Positions 25,973-36,299 of a DNA stretch of 64,000 nucleotides are shown here, in pieces. Source of the stretch: Mycobacterium paragordonae. GTDB lineage: Bacteria; Actinomycetota; Actinomycetes; Mycobacteriales; Mycobacteriaceae. The notes under the pieces are model-generated. The model was given only the letters and a program-made list of their open reading frames with translations. It was not told the DNA's origin and searched no databases. The DNA is taken from positions 6,634,001 through 6,698,000 of the forward strand of contig NZ_CP025546.1 of assembly GCF_003614435.1 (NCBI RefSeq). The letters are read 5' to 3'. Both the position numbers and the translations under genes were made by a program. Each line of letters begins with the position of its first letter. Position 1 is the first letter of the stretch.

Positions 25973-26821
25973 ATGCGCTTTGCATTCAAGACCTCACCGC
26001 AGAACACCACCTGGCCCGATATGTTGGCCGTCTGGCAGGCCGCCGACGACATCGACGTCTTCGAATCCGGCTGGACCTTCGACCACTTCTACCCGATCTT
26101 CTCCGACTCGACCGGACCCTGCCTGGAGGGTTGGACGACGCTCACCGCGCTGGCGCAAGCCACCAAGCGGCTGCGGCTCGGCACCCTGGTCACCGGTATC
26201 CACTACCGCCATCCGGCGGTGCTGGCCAATATGGCGGCCACGCTCGACATCATCTCGGGCGGCCGACTCGAACTCGGTATCGGCGCCGGCTGGAACGAAG
26301 AAGAGTCCGGCGCTTACGGCATCGAACTCGGCAGCATCAAGGAACGCTTCGACCGCTTCGAAGAGGCCTGTCAGGTGCTGATCGGCTTGCTCAGCGAGGA
26401 AACCACCACCTTCGACGGCAGCTACTACCAACTCAAGGACGCCCGCAACGAGCCGAAGGGTCCGCAGCGGCCGCACCCGCCGATCGCCATCGGCGGCAGC
26501 GGGGAAAAGCGGACCTTGCCGATCACCGCGCGGTATGCGCAGCACTGGAATTTCGCCGGGGGCACGCCGGAGGAATTCGCGCGCAAGCGCGACGTGCTGG
26601 CCGCCCGTTGCCGGGACATCGGGCGCGACCCGAAGGAAATCACTTTGTCGGCGCATCTGGGGCTGGGGCCCGATCGCAACTACGGGCAAGTGATGGAGAC
26701 CGCGGCGGCGCTGGGAGCCGAGGGTCTCGACCTCGGCATCGTCTACCTCGCCCCGCCGCATGATCCCGCCGTGTTGGAGCCGCTGGCCGAGGCGATTCGG
26801 GATTCGGGTTTGCTCAGCTAA
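25973..26821 (+). CDS. LLM-class F420-dependent oxidoreductase
   Basis: 282 residues of the luciferase-like TIM barrel family. Typical segments are MRFAFKTSPQNTTWPDML at the start, LRLGTLVTGIHYRHPAVLANMAATLDIISGGRLELGIGAGW, and PPIAIGGSGEKRTL. The mycobacterial form with this ending is usually annotated as F420-dependent; the hydride acceptor cannot be told from sequence. ATG at 25973; upstream in-frame codons overlap the opposite genes. Divergent from the membrane-PHP pair. I do not recall this gene at the corresponding M. tuberculosis site. Confidence 0.85.
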   Translation: MRFAFKTSPQNTTWPDMLAVWQAADDIDVFESGWTFDHFYPIFSDSTGPCLEGWTTLTALAQATKRLRLGTLVTGIHYRHPAVLANMAATLDIISGGRLELGIGAGWNEEESGAYGIELGSIKERFDRFEEACQVLIGLLSEETTTFDGSYYQLKDARNEPKGPQRPHPPIAIGGSGEKRTLPITARYAQHWNFAGGTPEEFARKRDVLAARCRDIGRDPKEITLSAHLGLGPDRNYGQVMETAAALGAEGLDLGIVYLAPPHDPAVLEPLAEAIRDSGLLS

Positions 26822-26843
26822 CGCGAGCAAACCCCCCGAGGGT

Positions 26844-26866
26844 TAGCCGGTGCGACGGCGCCGGCT
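26844..26866. terminator. Possible hairpin after the LLM oxidoreductase gene
   Basis: AGCCGG and CCGGCT arms with a GC-rich loop, starting 23 bp past the stop. There is no T-run, so this would be a mycobacterial-type terminator at best. Confidence 0.3.
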
Positions 26867-26877
26867 GGTTGGGTGGC

Positions 26878-27018
26878 TTAGATCGCGAAGCGCAGCAATT
26901 CTTCAGCCGTGACCAGGCGCTCGTGCTTCGCTGGGAACTCACGGCTCTTGACCGGGTGGCGAACCAGTGACCAGGCGATTCGCGCCATTCTTGTGCGGGG
27001 AACGGGTGTCATGTGCAC
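26878..27018 (-). CDS. 46-aa basic hypothetical protein
   Basis: GTG at 27018 with AGGAG eight bases upstream. The product reads MTPVPRTRMARIAWSLVRH followed by PVKSREFPAKHERLVTAEEL and ends LLRFAI, a basic helical protein with a neat Lys/Glu pattern unlike random GC-rich translation. It lies alone between convergent or diverging neighbours in a 360 bp gap. I believe similar short proteins occur in other mycobacteria but cannot name one. Confidence 0.45.
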   Translation of the reverse strand: MHMTPVPRTRMARIAWSLVRHPVKSREFPAKHERLVTAEELLRFAI

Positions 27019-27130
27019 GGTGGTAACTCCTGCGATCGATCTAACGCAACCGTGGCTCCTGGGCGGCCCGAGCGTGCCTCTATGTGATGGAGCCCACAGG
27101 AAATTATTAGACACCCGTGCTCTGGCAAAC

Positions 27131-27163
27131 GTTCGGCGGCGCGCCGAACATTTATCAAATGTT
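27131..27163 (-). terminator. Double hairpin downstream of gltD
   Basis: Two adjacent perfect inverted repeats 20 bp past the gltD stop on the reverse strand: AACATTT-ATC-AAATGTT (27147-27163) and GTTCGGCG-GCG-CGCCGAAC (27131-27149). They overlap by three bases, so they are alternative folds. In the gltD transcript the GC-rich hairpin is followed by GTTTGCC. Confidence 0.6.
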
Positions 27164-27182
27164 TCAGGTGTGACTGGTGTGG

Positions 27183-28649
27183 TTATGTCAGAGGAGCGGC
27201 GGTCGGTTTGATCGGAGCCGGCAGAGCGCTGGCTCCCATCAGGTGGCGGTCCACCGCCGCGGCTGCGGAACGGCCTTCAGCAATCGCCCACACGATCAAT
27301 GACTGGCCACGACCCATGTCTCCGGCTACGAACACGCCGGGCACCGAGGTCTCGTAGTCGTCGCCGCGCGCGACGTTGCCGCGCTCGGTGAACTTCACGC
27401 CCAGCTCGGTGAGCAGGCCCGGCTTCTCCGGACCGACGAACCCCATCGCCAGCAACACCAGATCGGCTTCCAGATTGAAGTCGGTTCCTTCGACCTTGAC
27501 GAACTTCCCGTCCTGCATCGTCACTTCGTGCACCTTGAGCGCGGTGACGCGCCCGTCGTCGCCGATGAACTCCTCGGTGTTCACCGAGAAAACCCGCTCG
27601 CCGCCTTCCTCGTGCGCGGACGCGATGCGGTACATCAGCGGATAGGTCGGCCACGGCGTGGACGCGGCCCGGGTCTCCGGCGGCCGCGGCATGATCTCGA
27701 ACTGATGGATGCGCGCCGCGCCCTGGCGGTGCGCGGTGCCCAGGCAGTCCGCACCGGTGTCACCGCCGCCGATGATCACCACCTTCTTGCCCTTAGCGGT
27801 GATCGGCGGTTCCCCGTCCGGTCCCAGGACGTCATCGCCTTCCTGGACGCGGTTGCCCCACGGCAGGTACTCCATCGCCTGGTGGATGCCATCGAGGTCG
27901 CGGCCCGGAATCGGCAGGTCCCGCCACGCGGTGGCTCCACCGGCCAGCACGACCGCGTCGAAGTCGGCCAGCAACTGCTCGGCCGTGATGTCCTCGCCGA
28001 CGTTGACGCCGGCCCGGAACTGGGTGCCTTCGGCGGTCATCTGCGCCAGCCGGCGATCCAGCACGCGCTTTTCCATCTTGAACTCGGGGATGCCGTACCG
28101 CAGCAGTCCGCCGATCCGGTCCTCGCGCTCGAAGACGGTGACCTTGTGACCGGCACGCGTGAGCTGTTGCGCCGCAGCCAATCCGGCGGGGCCCGAGCCG
28201 ACCACGGCAACCGTCTTTCCGGTGTCGCAGTGCGGCAGGACCGGCTCCACCCAGCCTTCGTCGAAGGCCTTGTCGATGATCTCCAGCTCGATCTGCTTGA
28301 TCGTCACCGGATCCTGGTTGATGCCCAGCACACACGCCGGCTCACACGGAGCCGGACACAACCGGCCGGTGAAGTCGGGGAAGTTGTTCGTCGCGTGCAG
28401 GCGCTCGATCGCGTCGCGGAAGCGGCCCCGGCGCACCAGGTCGTTCCATTCCGGAATCAGGTTGCCCAGCGGGCAACCGTTGTGGCAGAACGGGATTCCG
28501 CAGTCCATGCAGCGGGTCGCCTGCTCGCGCAGGGTCTCCACCTCGAACTCCTCGTAGACCTCTTTCCAGTCCTTGAGCCGCAACGGAACGGGCCGCCGCT
28601 GGGGCAGCTCGCGGTGGGTGTACTTGAGAAAGCCAGTTGGATCAGCCAT
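27183..28649 (-). CDS. gltD: Glutamate synthase small subunit
   Basis: 488-residue NADPH-oxidising beta subunit of glutamate synthase; feeds electrons to GltB for making glutamate from glutamine and 2-oxoglutarate. N-terminal cysteines [17 protein letters not shown] and [12 protein letters not shown] bind [4Fe-4S] clusters. The FAD-binding [17 protein letters not shown] (about residue 150) and NADPH-binding [17 protein letters not shown] (about 290) follow, and the C-terminal FAD motif is [14 protein letters not shown]. The start overlaps the end of gltB by 8 bp, so gltBD is an operon. Confidence 0.96.
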   Translation of the reverse strand: MADPTGFLKYTHRELPQRRPVPLRLKDWKEVYEEFEVETLREQATRCMDCGIPFCHNGCPLGNLIPEWNDLVRRGRFRDAIERLHATNNFPDFTGRLCPAPCEPACVLGINQDPVTIKQIELEIIDKAFDEGWVEPVLPHCDTGKTVAVVGSGPAGLAAAQQLTRAGHKVTVFEREDRIGGLLRYGIPEFKMEKRVLDRRLAQMTAEGTQFRAGVNVGEDITAEQLLADFDAVVLAGGATAWRDLPIPGRDLDGIHQAMEYLPWGNRVQEGDDVLGPDGEPPITAKGKKVVIIGGGDTGADCLGTAHRQGAARIHQFEIMPRPPETRAASTPWPTYPLMYRIASAHEEGGERVFSVNTEEFIGDDGRVTALKVHEVTMQDGKFVKVEGTDFNLEADLVLLAMGFVGPEKPGLLTELGVKFTERGNVARGDDYETSVPGVFVAGDMGRGQSLIVWAIAEGRSAAAAVDRHLMGASALPAPIKPTAAPLT

Positions 28650-31600
28650 GAGCCGCCGCCATAATCGCCTTGTCCACGTCGGTGCCGTCGCGTTCGGCGT
28701 CAGCGATCGCCTGCAGCACCTTCTTGTAGTCGCGCGGCATCACCTTCACGAAGTGCCGCTGCTGGTTACGCCAATCGGCCAGGATGCGTTGGCCGACAGC
28801 TGAATCGGTCGCATCGACATGCGCCGTGATGATGCCGTGCAGGAACTCCGCGTCGTCGGAGTCCAGCGCCTCGGAGTCGACCATCTCGATGTTGAGATTT
28901 TCCGGCAGTTTCTCGTCCGGGTCGTAGACGTAGGCCACACCACCGGACATGCCGGCAGCGAAGTTGCGGCCGGTGCTGCCCAGGATGACCACCCGGCCAC
29001 CGGTCATGTACTCGCAACCGTGGTCGCCTACACCCTCGACCACAGCGTGCGCCCCGGAGTTGCGCACCGCGAACCGCTCGCCGACCACACCGCGCAGGTA
29101 TACCTCGCCGCTGGTCGCGCCGAACAGAATCACGTTGCCGCCGATGATGTTGTCCTCGGCGACATAGCCTTCCGGCGCATTGTCGGAGGGCCGCACCACG
29201 ATCCGGCCACCGGACAGGCCCTTGCCCACGTAGTCGTTGGCGTCGCCGTAGATACGCAGGGTGATTCCCTTGGGCACGAAGGCTCCGAAGCTGTTGCCGG
29301 CCGACCCCTCGAAGGTGATGTCGATGGTTCCGTCCGGCAACCCTTGTCCGCCATAGGCTTTGGTCACCTCGTGGCCGAGCATGGTGCCGACGGTGCGGTT
29401 GACGTTGCTGATCGTGGTGGAGAACCGGACCGGCTTCTGCGAGTCCAGCGCCTCCCGGCTCATCACGATCAGCTGCTGGTCGAGCGCCTTATCCAGCCCG
29501 TGGTCCTGCCGTGAACTGCAGTACAGGTCCTGGTTCATGAACGCCGACTCGGGTTCGTGCAGCACCGGCGTCAGGTCCAGGCGGTGCGCCTTCCAGTGCG
29601 CACGGGCCAGCGTGGTGTCCAGTGCCCCGGCCTGGCCGACCGCTTCGTTGACGGTCCGGAAGCCCAACTGCGCCATGTACTCCCGCATTTCTTCGGCGAT
29701 AAACATGAAGAAGTTCTCGACGAATTCCGGCTTGCCGGTGAACCGTTCGCGCAGCAACGGGTTCTGGGTGGCCACCCCGACGGGGCAGGTGTCCAGGTGG
29801 CAGACCCGCATCATGATGCAACCGGCCACCACCAGAGGTGCGGTGGCGAAACCGAATTCCTCGGCGCCCAGCAGGGTCGCGATCATCACGTCCCGGCCGG
29901 TCTTGAGTTGGCCGTCCACCTGCACCACGATCCGGTCGCGTAATCCGTTGAGCAACAGGGTCTGCTGCGTTTCGGCGAGCCCGAGCTCCCACGGCGCACC
30001 CGCGTGCTTCATCGACGTCAGCGGCGTCGCGCCGGTGCCGCCGTCGTGGCCGGAGATCAGCACCACGTCGGCGTGCGCCTTCGAAACGCCGGCCGCAACC
30101 GTCCCCACCCCGTTCTCGGACACCAACTTCACGTGCACCCGTGCGGACGGGTTGGCGTTCTTCAGGTCGTGGATCAGCTGTGCGAGATCCTCGATCGAGT
30201 AGATGTCGTGGTGCGGTGGCGGCGAAATCAGTCCGACGCCGGGCGTGGAGTGCCGTACCGAAGCCACCCACGGATACACCTTGTGCCCCGGAAGCTGGCC
30301 GCCCTCACCGGGTTTGGCGCCCTGGGCCATCTTGATCTGGATGTCGGTGCAGTTGGTCAGGTAATGCGACGTGACACCGAACCGGCCCGAGGCCACCTGC
30401 TTGATCGCGCTGCGGCGCCAGTCCCCATTGGGGTCGGCGTCGAAACGCTTGACGTCCTCACCGCCCTCGCCACTGTTGGATCGAGCACCCAACCGGTTCA
30501 TCGCGACGGCCAGCGTCTCGTGCGCTTCCGCGGAGATGGAGCCGTAGCTCATCGCCCCGGTGGAGAAGCGCTTCACGATCTCGCTGGCCGGCTCGACCTC
30601 CTCGATCGGCACCGGTGGACGCAGGTCGGCACGGAACTTCAGCAGTCCGCGCAACGACGCCATCCGCTCACTCTGGTCATCGACCAGCCGGGTGTACTCC
30701 TTGAAGATCTTGTACTGGCCGGTGCGGGTGGAGTGCTGCAGCTTGAAGACCGTCTGTGGGTTGAACAGGTGGTATTCGCCCTCGCGGCGCCACTGGTACT
30801 CCCCGCCCACCTCGAGCTCGCGGTGCGCCCGCTCGTCGGGTCGGTCCAGGTAAGCCAGCGAGTGCCGGGACGCGACGTCGGCGGCGATGTCGTCCAGGGT
30901 GATACCACCGGTGGGACAAGCCAATCCGGTGAAGTACTCGTCGAGCACGTCCTCGGAGACACCTACGGCCTGGAAGAGCTGCGCGCCGGTGTAGGAGGCC
31001 AGCGTCGAGATGCCCATCTTGGACATCACCTTCAACACGCCCTTGCCCGCGGCCTTGACGTAGTTGTTGAGCGCATGGCTGCGCTCGATGCCGTCGATGA
31101 CACTGCGGTCGAGCATGTCCTCGATCGACTCGAACACCAGGTAGGGGTTGATCGCCGCGGCGCCGCACCCGATAAGCAGGGCCATATGGTGCACCTCGCG
31201 CGCGTCGCCCGATTCGACGACGAGGCCCACGTGGGTGCGCGTGCGGTCCCGCACCAGGTGGTGGTGCACGCCCGCGACCGCCAGCAAGGACGGGATGGGC
31301 GCCATGGTGTGGTCGGAGTTGCGGTCGGACAGGATGATCAGCCGCGCACCGTCGGCGATCGCCGCCGACGCCTGCGCGCGCACGTCATCAAGCGCCGCAG
31401 CCAGCCCGGCGCCGCCCTCGGCTACCGGGTACAGGCAGTGGATCACCTTGGATCGCATGCCGTGTGGCCGGCCGTCGACCTCGTCCTCGGGGTTGAGGTT
31501 GATCAGCTTGGCCAGCTCGTAGTTGCGCAGAATCGGCTGAGGCAGCGAGATCTGGTGACAGGAGTTCTCGTCCGGGTTGAGCAGGTCCCGCTCGCCGCCG

Positions 31601-33225
31601 GTGGTGCCTTGCAGGCTGGTCACCACCTCTTCGCGGATGGCGTCCAGCGGCGGGTTGGTCACCTGGGCGAACAGTTGGTGGAAGTAGTCGAAGAGCATCC
31701 GAGGCCGCTTCGACAGCACCGCGATCGGGGTGTCGGTGCCCATCGACCCGAGCGGCTCCGCGCCGGTGCGGGCCATCGGCGCCACCAGGATGTTGAGCTC
31801 CTCGTAGGTGTAGCCGAACGTCTGTTGCCGCACGACCAGCCGGTGGTGCGGCATGCGTACGTACTTGTTGGCCGGCAGCTTGTCCAGCGGCACCAGGCCG
31901 TTGTCGAGCCACTCCTGGTAAGGGTGCTCGGCCGCCAATTCAGCCTTGATCTCCTCGTCGGCGACGATGCGGCCCTGCGTGGTGTCCACCAGGAACATCC
32001 GGCCCGGCTGCAGCCGCATCCGCTGCACCACGGTGGACGGGTCGAGGTCCAGCACGCCGGCCTCCGACGCCATCACGACCAATCCGTCTTCGGTGACCCA
32101 GATCCGGGAGGGCCGCAGGCCGTTGCGGTCCAGCACGGCGCCCACGATGGTGCCGTCGGTGAAGGTGATCGATGCCGGTCCGTCCCACGGCTCCATCAAG
32201 GAGGCGTGGTACTCGTAGAACGCCCGCCGCGCCGGGTCCATCGACTCGTGGCGTTCCCACGCCTCGGGGATCATCATCAGCACCGCGTGGGCCAGGCTGC
32301 GGCCGCCCAGGTGCAGCAACTCGACCACCTCGTCGAAGCGCGCCGTGTCCGATGCCCCCGGGGTACAGATCGGGAACAGCTTCTGGACGTCGTCCTGCGA
32401 CCCGAAGACGTCGGTCTTGATCAGCGCCTCGCGGGCGCGCATCCAGTTCTCGTTGCCGGTGACGGTGTTGATCTCCCCGTTGTGCGCGACGCGGCGGAAC
32501 GGGTGTGCCAACGGCCAGGACGGGAAGGTGTTCGTGGAGAAACGGGAGTGCACGATGCCCAGCGCGCTGGTCACCCGGTTGTCCTGCAGATCGAGATAGA
32601 AGGCCTTGAGCTGCGGCGTGGTCAGCATGCCCTTGTAGACGAACGTCTGGCCGGACAGGCTCGGGAAATACACGGTCTCGCGACCCGGCCCGTCCTGGCC
32701 CGGTCCTTTGGTGCCGAGTTCGTGCTCGGCACGCTTGCGGACGATGTACGCGCGGCGCTCCAGCGCCATGCCCGAGGCACCGGCCATGAACACCTGGCGG
32801 AAGGTTGGCATCGCGTCACGCGACAGCGCGCCCAGCGAGGAGTCATCGGTGGGCACGTTGCGCCAGCCGAGGACCTGCAGGCCCTCGGATTCGGCGATCT
32901 TCTCCACCGCGGAGCAGGCAGCGGCGGCGTCCTTGGACGACTGCGGCAGGAACGCGATGCCGGTGGCGTAACTACCCGCCTCGGGCAGCTCGAAATCCAC
33001 GACCTCGCGCAGGAAAGCATCCGGGACCTGAATCAGGATGCCGGCGCCGTCACCACTGCGCGGCTCGGCACCGGCAGCACCGCGGTGCTCCAGGTTGAGC
33101 AACGCGGTAATAGCCTTGTCGACGATGTCGCGGCTACGCCGGCCGTGCATGTCGACGACCATGGCCACACCGCATGAATCGTGTTCGTATGCGGGGTTAT
33201 ACAGCCCGACGCGCTTGGGCGTCAT
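28642..33225 (-). CDS. gltB: Glutamate synthase large subunit
   Basis: 1527-residue alpha subunit. The catalytic Cys of the Ntn-type amidotransferase domain is C18 in [16 protein letters not shown], after a short propeptide that is removed. The central domain, the FMN-binding synthase barrel ([31 protein letters not shown]), the [3Fe-4S] cysteines [15 protein letters not shown], and the C-terminal beta-helix with Gly-rich repeats ([21 protein letters not shown]) are all complete. ATG at 33225 matches the family; an in-frame GTG at 33231 is possible. gltD overlaps its end. The upstream gap of about 650 bp probably carries its promoter. Confidence 0.96.
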   Translation of the reverse strand: MTPKRVGLYNPAYEHDSCGVAMVVDMHGRRSRDIVDKAITALLNLEHRGAAGAEPRSGDGAGILIQVPDAFLREVVDFELPEAGSYATGIAFLPQSSKDAAAACSAVEKIAESEGLQVLGWRNVPTDDSSLGALSRDAMPTFRQVFMAGASGMALERRAYIVRKRAEHELGTKGPGQDGPGRETVYFPSLSGQTFVYKGMLTTPQLKAFYLDLQDNRVTSALGIVHSRFSTNTFPSWPLAHPFRRVAHNGEINTVTGNENWMRAREALIKTDVFGSQDDVQKLFPICTPGASDTARFDEVVELLHLGGRSLAHAVLMMIPEAWERHESMDPARRAFYEYHASLMEPWDGPASITFTDGTIVGAVLDRNGLRPSRIWVTEDGLVVMASEAGVLDLDPSTVVQRMRLQPGRMFLVDTTQGRIVADEEIKAELAAEHPYQEWLDNGLVPLDKLPANKYVRMPHHRLVVRQQTFGYTYEELNILVAPMARTGAEPLGSMGTDTPIAVLSKRPRMLFDYFHQLFAQVTNPPLDAIREEVVTSLQGTTGGERDLLNPDENSCHQISLPQPILRNYELAKLINLNPEDEVDGRPHGMRSKVIHCLYPVAEGGAGLAAALDDVRAQASAAIADGARLIILSDRNSDHTMAPIPSLLAVAGVHHHLVRDRTRTHVGLVVESGDAREVHHMALLIGCGAAAINPYLVFESIEDMLDRSVIDGIERSHALNNYVKAAGKGVLKVMSKMGISTLASYTGAQLFQAVGVSEDVLDEYFTGLACPTGGITLDDIAADVASRHSLAYLDRPDERAHRELEVGGEYQWRREGEYHLFNPQTVFKLQHSTRTGQYKIFKEYTRLVDDQSERMASLRGLLKFRADLRPPVPIEEVEPASEIVKRFSTGAMSYGSISAEAHETLAVAMNRLGARSNSGEGGEDVKRFDADPNGDWRRSAIKQVASGRFGVTSHYLTNCTDIQIKMAQGAKPGEGGQLPGHKVYPWVASVRHSTPGVGLISPPPHHDIYSIEDLAQLIHDLKNANPSARVHVKLVSENGVGTVAAGVSKAHADVVLISGHDGGTGATPLTSMKHAGAPWELGLAETQQTLLLNGLRDRIVVQVDGQLKTGRDVMIATLLGAEEFGFATAPLVVAGCIMMRVCHLDTCPVGVATQNPLLRERFTGKPEFVENFFMFIAEEMREYMAQLGFRTVNEAVGQAGALDTTLARAHWKAHRLDLTPVLHEPESAFMNQDLYCSSRQDHGLDKALDQQLIVMSREALDSQKPVRFSTTISNVNRTVGTMLGHEVTKAYGGQGLPDGTIDITFEGSAGNSFGAFVPKGITLRIYGDANDYVGKGLSGGRIVVRPSDNAPEGYVAEDNIIGGNVILFGATSGEVYLRGVVGERFAVRNSGAHAVVEGVGDHGCEYMTGGRVVILGSTGRNFAAGMSGGVAYVYDPDEKLPENLNIEMVDSEALDSDDAEFLHGIITAHVDATDSAVGQRILADWRNQQRHFVKVMPRDYKKVLQAIADAERDGTDVDKAIMAAAHG

Positions 33226-33231
33226 TCCCAC

Positions 33232-33878
33232 CTAACCCTTCAGCAGACTTTCTGCACGGCCGCTTTGCGAATCGACTTTCCGGATCGAAGGGACCGCACC
33301 CGGAGGTTGCGGGCTGAACCCCCTCGGTCTCATCGACAGGCTGTCCGCCAAGCGGAGATAATCCGGTCAGGGTTTCGTCCGTGCAGCGTTGAACGGTAGC
33401 CCCGTACCTATTTCGACAAGTCGTAAAACGATATGACAAAACCCGCCTGACATGCCAACTTACCAATACTAACCTTTCAGCTGGCGGCTCCGTAAATTCG
33501 CTGTTACCAGCGATCGACAGCATCGTGGCCTGACCTGCGACCATGGCGGACGGCCGCGGACTGTGGTGAGAATCGCACTACGACACCGGAGCCCGTCGCA
33601 CTCGCGTAGAAGTTTGCTGCGGGCGCCCACGGTGATGTTCTGAAGCGGCCCGGTGAATCGCGCTGCCCAGTCTCACCGGCAACATGGCGCACGATAAGGC
33701 GTGGCAGCAATGTCGAGCGAGCACGCCTCCGAGCCGGCGGGCGGCGCCCTGGCGCCCCGGCAGCCGCGGCTGGACCGAGTTTGCGCGGTGTGAGCGCGAC
33801 TGGCGCGGACCAGTCGGTGACCGATACTGGACGACAGCATCCCGCGTTGGCCGACAGGCCTGTGCACCCGAGGAGCCC
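33232..33878. other. Long intergenic region between gltB and the Rv3860 homologue
   Basis: About 647 bp without a supported gene. An AT-richer part at about 33415-33480 (including TTACCAATACTAACC) is the most promoter-like stretch and probably serves gltB on the reverse strand. I could not fix a -35/-10 pair or a GlnR site. Frames crossing the region are Arg/Ala/Pro-rich and look random. Confidence 0.5.
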
Positions 33879-35270
33879 ATGAACGCGCCCCAAGAATTTC
33901 TGCGGAACCGAATGCTGCCCGAGCAGCCGGTCTCCCCTCCCCGACCGCCCTCCCCGCCCGCCGAACGGGCGCCGCAACCGTCGCAGTCTGCGCCGCCACC
34001 CGCGCCGGCCAAAGTCCCGCCGGCGCCAGTCAAAGCCGCGCCGCCGGCTCCGACCCCGGTCCCGCCGCCGGTCCCGCCGCCGGTCAAAGCCCCGCCGCCG
34101 GTCAAAGCCCCGCCGGCACCGGTCAACGCCCCGCCGCCGGCCCCGCCGCCGCCCGTGAAAGCGCCGCCACCTGTCACAGCGCCGCCGCCTCCGGCAGCCG
34201 CACCACCTCACCCGGCCGCGCCGCCCCCGCAGCCGCCGCGGCCCGCTCCGCCACCACCCCCGCATCGCGACTCGCCGCGGCAACCGCCCCTGCCCCCGCA
34301 ACCCGCCCCGCCGCCCCGGGGCCCATGGCCGGATGCGGGTGCCGGCCCAACCGCACGCCCCCCCGACAGGCCCGTCGAACGAGGTTGGCGACGCATGGTC
34401 CGCACGGCGACATTCGGCCTGGTCAAGCCCGGCCTATCGCCGGCACAGCGCGAAGCCGCGCAATTCGAGGCGACCATCCGAACGGCCCTGCACGGCAACC
34501 ACAAAGTGGGCGTCCTCGGCAAGGGCGGCGTCGGCAAGACGTCGGTCGCCGCCAGCGTCGGTTCGATACTGGCCGAACTGCGCCAGCAGGACCGCATCGT
34601 CGCCATCGACGCCGACACCGCCTTCGGCCGGCTCAGCAGCAGGATCGACCCCAGGACAACCGGCTCGTTCTGGGAATTGACCGCCGACAAGAACCTGCAG
34701 TCCTTCGCCGACGTGACCTCCCGGGTCGGGCGCAATTCCACCGGGCTCTATGTGCTGGGCGGCGAGCCGGTCACCGGTCCGCGCCGGGTACTCGATCCGG
34801 CGATCTACCGGGAAGCAGCGCTGCGCCTGGACCGGCATTTCGCGATCTCGGTCATCGATTGCGGATCGACAATGGACGCCGCCGTCACCCGTGAGGTGCT
34901 GCGGGATCTGGACGCGTTGATCGTGGTGTCCTCGCCGTGGGCGGACGGCGCCGCGGCCGCCGCCAAGACTGTCGAATGGTTGTCCGATCACGACCTCGGT
35001 GGTCTGCTGCAACGCAGCGTCGTCGTACTCAACGACTCCGACGGCCACGCCGACAAACGCACCCGCTCGCTGCTGGCTCGCGAGTTCATCGACCACGGCC
35101 AGCCGGTGGTCGAGGTGCCTTTCGATCCCCACTTGCGACCCGGCGGCGTCATCGACGTCACCCAGGAGATGGCCCCCGCGACGCGGCTGAAGTTTCTGCA
35201 GGTCGCAGCCACCATCACCGGATACTTCGCGTCCCGGGCCGAAGGACCGCGCAACCGCACCCCCGCGTGA
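33879..35270 (+). CDS. EspI-like MinD/ParA-family ATPase with Pro-rich head (Rv3860 homologue)
   Basis: 463 residues. The first 165 are a Pro/Ala low-complexity region with APPPVK-type repeats. A basic segment (RGWRRMVRTATFGLVKPGLS) and a P-loop ATPase follow: deviant Walker A GKGGVGKTSVAASVGS (about 210), VAIDADTAFGRLS, and SVIDCGSTMDAAVT as Walker B. The domain order is that of EspI, encoded within ESX-1. ATG at 33879 with GAGGAG upstream; in-frame codons to 33684 lack the family pattern. Probably cytosolic; role in ESX-1 is suggested by relatives only. The length exceeds the 390 residues I recall for Rv3860 because of the Pro-rich head. Confidence 0.85.
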   Translation: MNAPQEFLRNRMLPEQPVSPPRPPSPPAERAPQPSQSAPPPAPAKVPPAPVKAAPPAPTPVPPPVPPPVKAPPPVKAPPAPVNAPPPAPPPPVKAPPPVTAPPPPAAAPPHPAAPPPQPPRPAPPPPPHRDSPRQPPLPPQPAPPPRGPWPDAGAGPTARPPDRPVERGWRRMVRTATFGLVKPGLSPAQREAAQFEATIRTALHGNHKVGVLGKGGVGKTSVAASVGSILAELRQQDRIVAIDADTAFGRLSSRIDPRTTGSFWELTADKNLQSFADVTSRVGRNSTGLYVLGGEPVTGPRRVLDPAIYREAALRLDRHFAISVIDCGSTMDAAVTREVLRDLDALIVVSSPWADGAAAAAKTVEWLSDHDLGGLLQRSVVVLNDSDGHADKRTRSLLAREFIDHGQPVVEVPFDPHLRPGGVIDVTQEMAPATRLKFLQVAATITGYFASRAEGPRNRTPA

Positions 35271-35275
35271 CGGGG

Positions 35276-36145
35276 TCAGCCCCGTCGCGCCGACGGGTCC
35301 GCCGTCGCCTCGATCTTGGTGATCAGGTTGCCGCGGACCGTCAACACCACCACGGCGAACAATCGGCGATCGGTGAAGGCGAGTAACACCGGCCGGCCGG
35401 CCGGACCGCCGACCAGCGTCGCTCCCGGACCCAGGTAACGCAGCAGGTTGGTGGCGACGGCGACGGGACCGTGGTTGACCTGTGGCGGCGGCATCGGGTC
35501 GGCAAGCACCGTACCGACCCCCCACACCGTCGGATCCAGTACGGCGGTCAAGCCCGCGATATCGCCGTTGGAGCACGCGGTGATGAATTTCTCGGTCACG
35601 ACTTGGTGTTCGGTCGGGCTGACCTCTGTGCTCGGGTGGGGGCGCACCCGTGCCTCGGTGAACTTGGCGCGCGCCCGCCGGGCCAGTTGCCGGCAGGTGC
35701 CGGCCGGGCGGCCGACGGTCTCGGCGATCGTGTCGAAGGGGACGCCGAAAACGTCATGCAACACGAACGCGACCCGCTCGCCGGGGCTGAGCCTGCGCAG
35801 GACCTCCAGCAGCGCGGTGCGGATCTCGTCGTCGAGGGTGACCCGGTCGGCCGGATCGACAACACCCACGTCGGCGGGCAGCGGTCGCTGATCGTCGCGG
35901 TGCGGTCGTTCGTACCGGGCTCGCGCCGAACGGATCTGGTCGAGGCACAGCCGGCTGGTGACGACGGTGAGCCACCCGCGGACATCGTCGATCTCACCGC
36001 GGTCGGTGCGCGACAATCGCAGAAACGCCTCTTGCACAACGTCTTCCGCTTCACCGACGTCACCGAGTATCTGGTAACCGAGATTGATCAGGTACGGGCG
36101 GTGCAGGCGCCAGGCCTCGTCGACTTGGTCAGCGGGTGCATTCAT
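35276..36145 (-). CDS. ECF sigma factor with SnoaL-like C-terminal extension (SigI-like)
   Basis: 289 residues. Sigma region 2 (about 10-80; GYQILGDVGEAEDVVQEAFL, VTSRLCLDQIRSARARYERP) and region 4 (about 105-160; LSPGERVAFVLHDVFGVPFD, GRPAGTCRQLARRARAKF) are complete. A C-terminal SnoaL/NTF2-like domain (about 180-285) takes the place of a separate anti-sigma factor. Architecture is that of ECF41 and of M. tuberculosis SigI/SigJ; sequence is closer to my memory of SigI, and the DGGGK motif of classic ECF41 proteins is not seen. Divergent from an NmrA-type gene; ECF41-type factors are often paired with such oxidoreductases or epimerases, their likely targets. Confidence 0.87.
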   Translation of the reverse strand: MNAPADQVDEAWRLHRPYLINLGYQILGDVGEAEDVVQEAFLRLSRTDRGEIDDVRGWLTVVTSRLCLDQIRSARARYERPHRDDQRPLPADVGVVDPADRVTLDDEIRTALLEVLRRLSPGERVAFVLHDVFGVPFDTIAETVGRPAGTCRQLARRARAKFTEARVRPHPSTEVSPTEHQVVTEKFITACSNGDIAGLTAVLDPTVWGVGTVLADPMPPPQVNHGPVAVATNLLRYLGPGATLVGGPAGRPVLLAFTDRRLFAVVVLTVRGNLITKIEATADPSARRG

Positions 36146-36171
36146 GTGACTTCGACGATTTCGCGCTCCGA

Positions 36172-36198
36172 AAAGTTACGGCCGGCAACAGTAACTTT
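36172..36198. promoter_or_regulatory. Inverted repeat in the sigma/NmrA divergent promoter region
   Basis: Perfect 8-bp arms AAAGTTAC (36172-36179) and GTAACTTT (36191-36198) separated by 11 bp. It is 26 bp upstream of the sigma-factor start and 102 bp upstream of the NmrA gene, a good position for an operator acting on both. Confidence 0.5.
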
Positions 36199-36239
36199 CC
36201 CATCTTCCACCCCGTCCTTGGTTGAGCACGAACGCTTTT

Positions 36240-36283
36240 CCCCCAAAGCACCCCCAAAGGACCCCCAAAGGACCCCCAAGGAC
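36240..36283 (+). repeat. 11-bp tandem repeat before the NmrA-type gene
   Basis: Four successive units of CCCCCAAAGGA type at 36240, 36251, 36262 and 36273 (the last shortened to CCCCCAAGGAC). They run up to the AAGGAG ribosome-binding site and put repeated AAAGGA sequences in the 5' leader. Slippage here could change leader length and translation. Confidence 0.75.
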
Positions 36284-36299
36284 CCAAAAAGGAGTAGTC

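Noticed and set aside
26909..27211. 100-codon forward frame opposite the small basic protein
   Set aside because: The reverse-strand 46-aa frame has a better start signal; this frame crosses the gltD terminator and enters gltD.
30004..33177. 1057-codon forward frame opposite gltB
   Set aside because: gltB is unmistakable on the other strand; high-GC third positions leave the antisense frame open. Its translation is Arg/Val/His-rich with no recognisable family.
33415..33480. GlnR site and gltB promoter
   Set aside because: AT-rich and suitably placed, but no GTNAC-type spaced repeats or convincing -35/-10 pair could be aligned.
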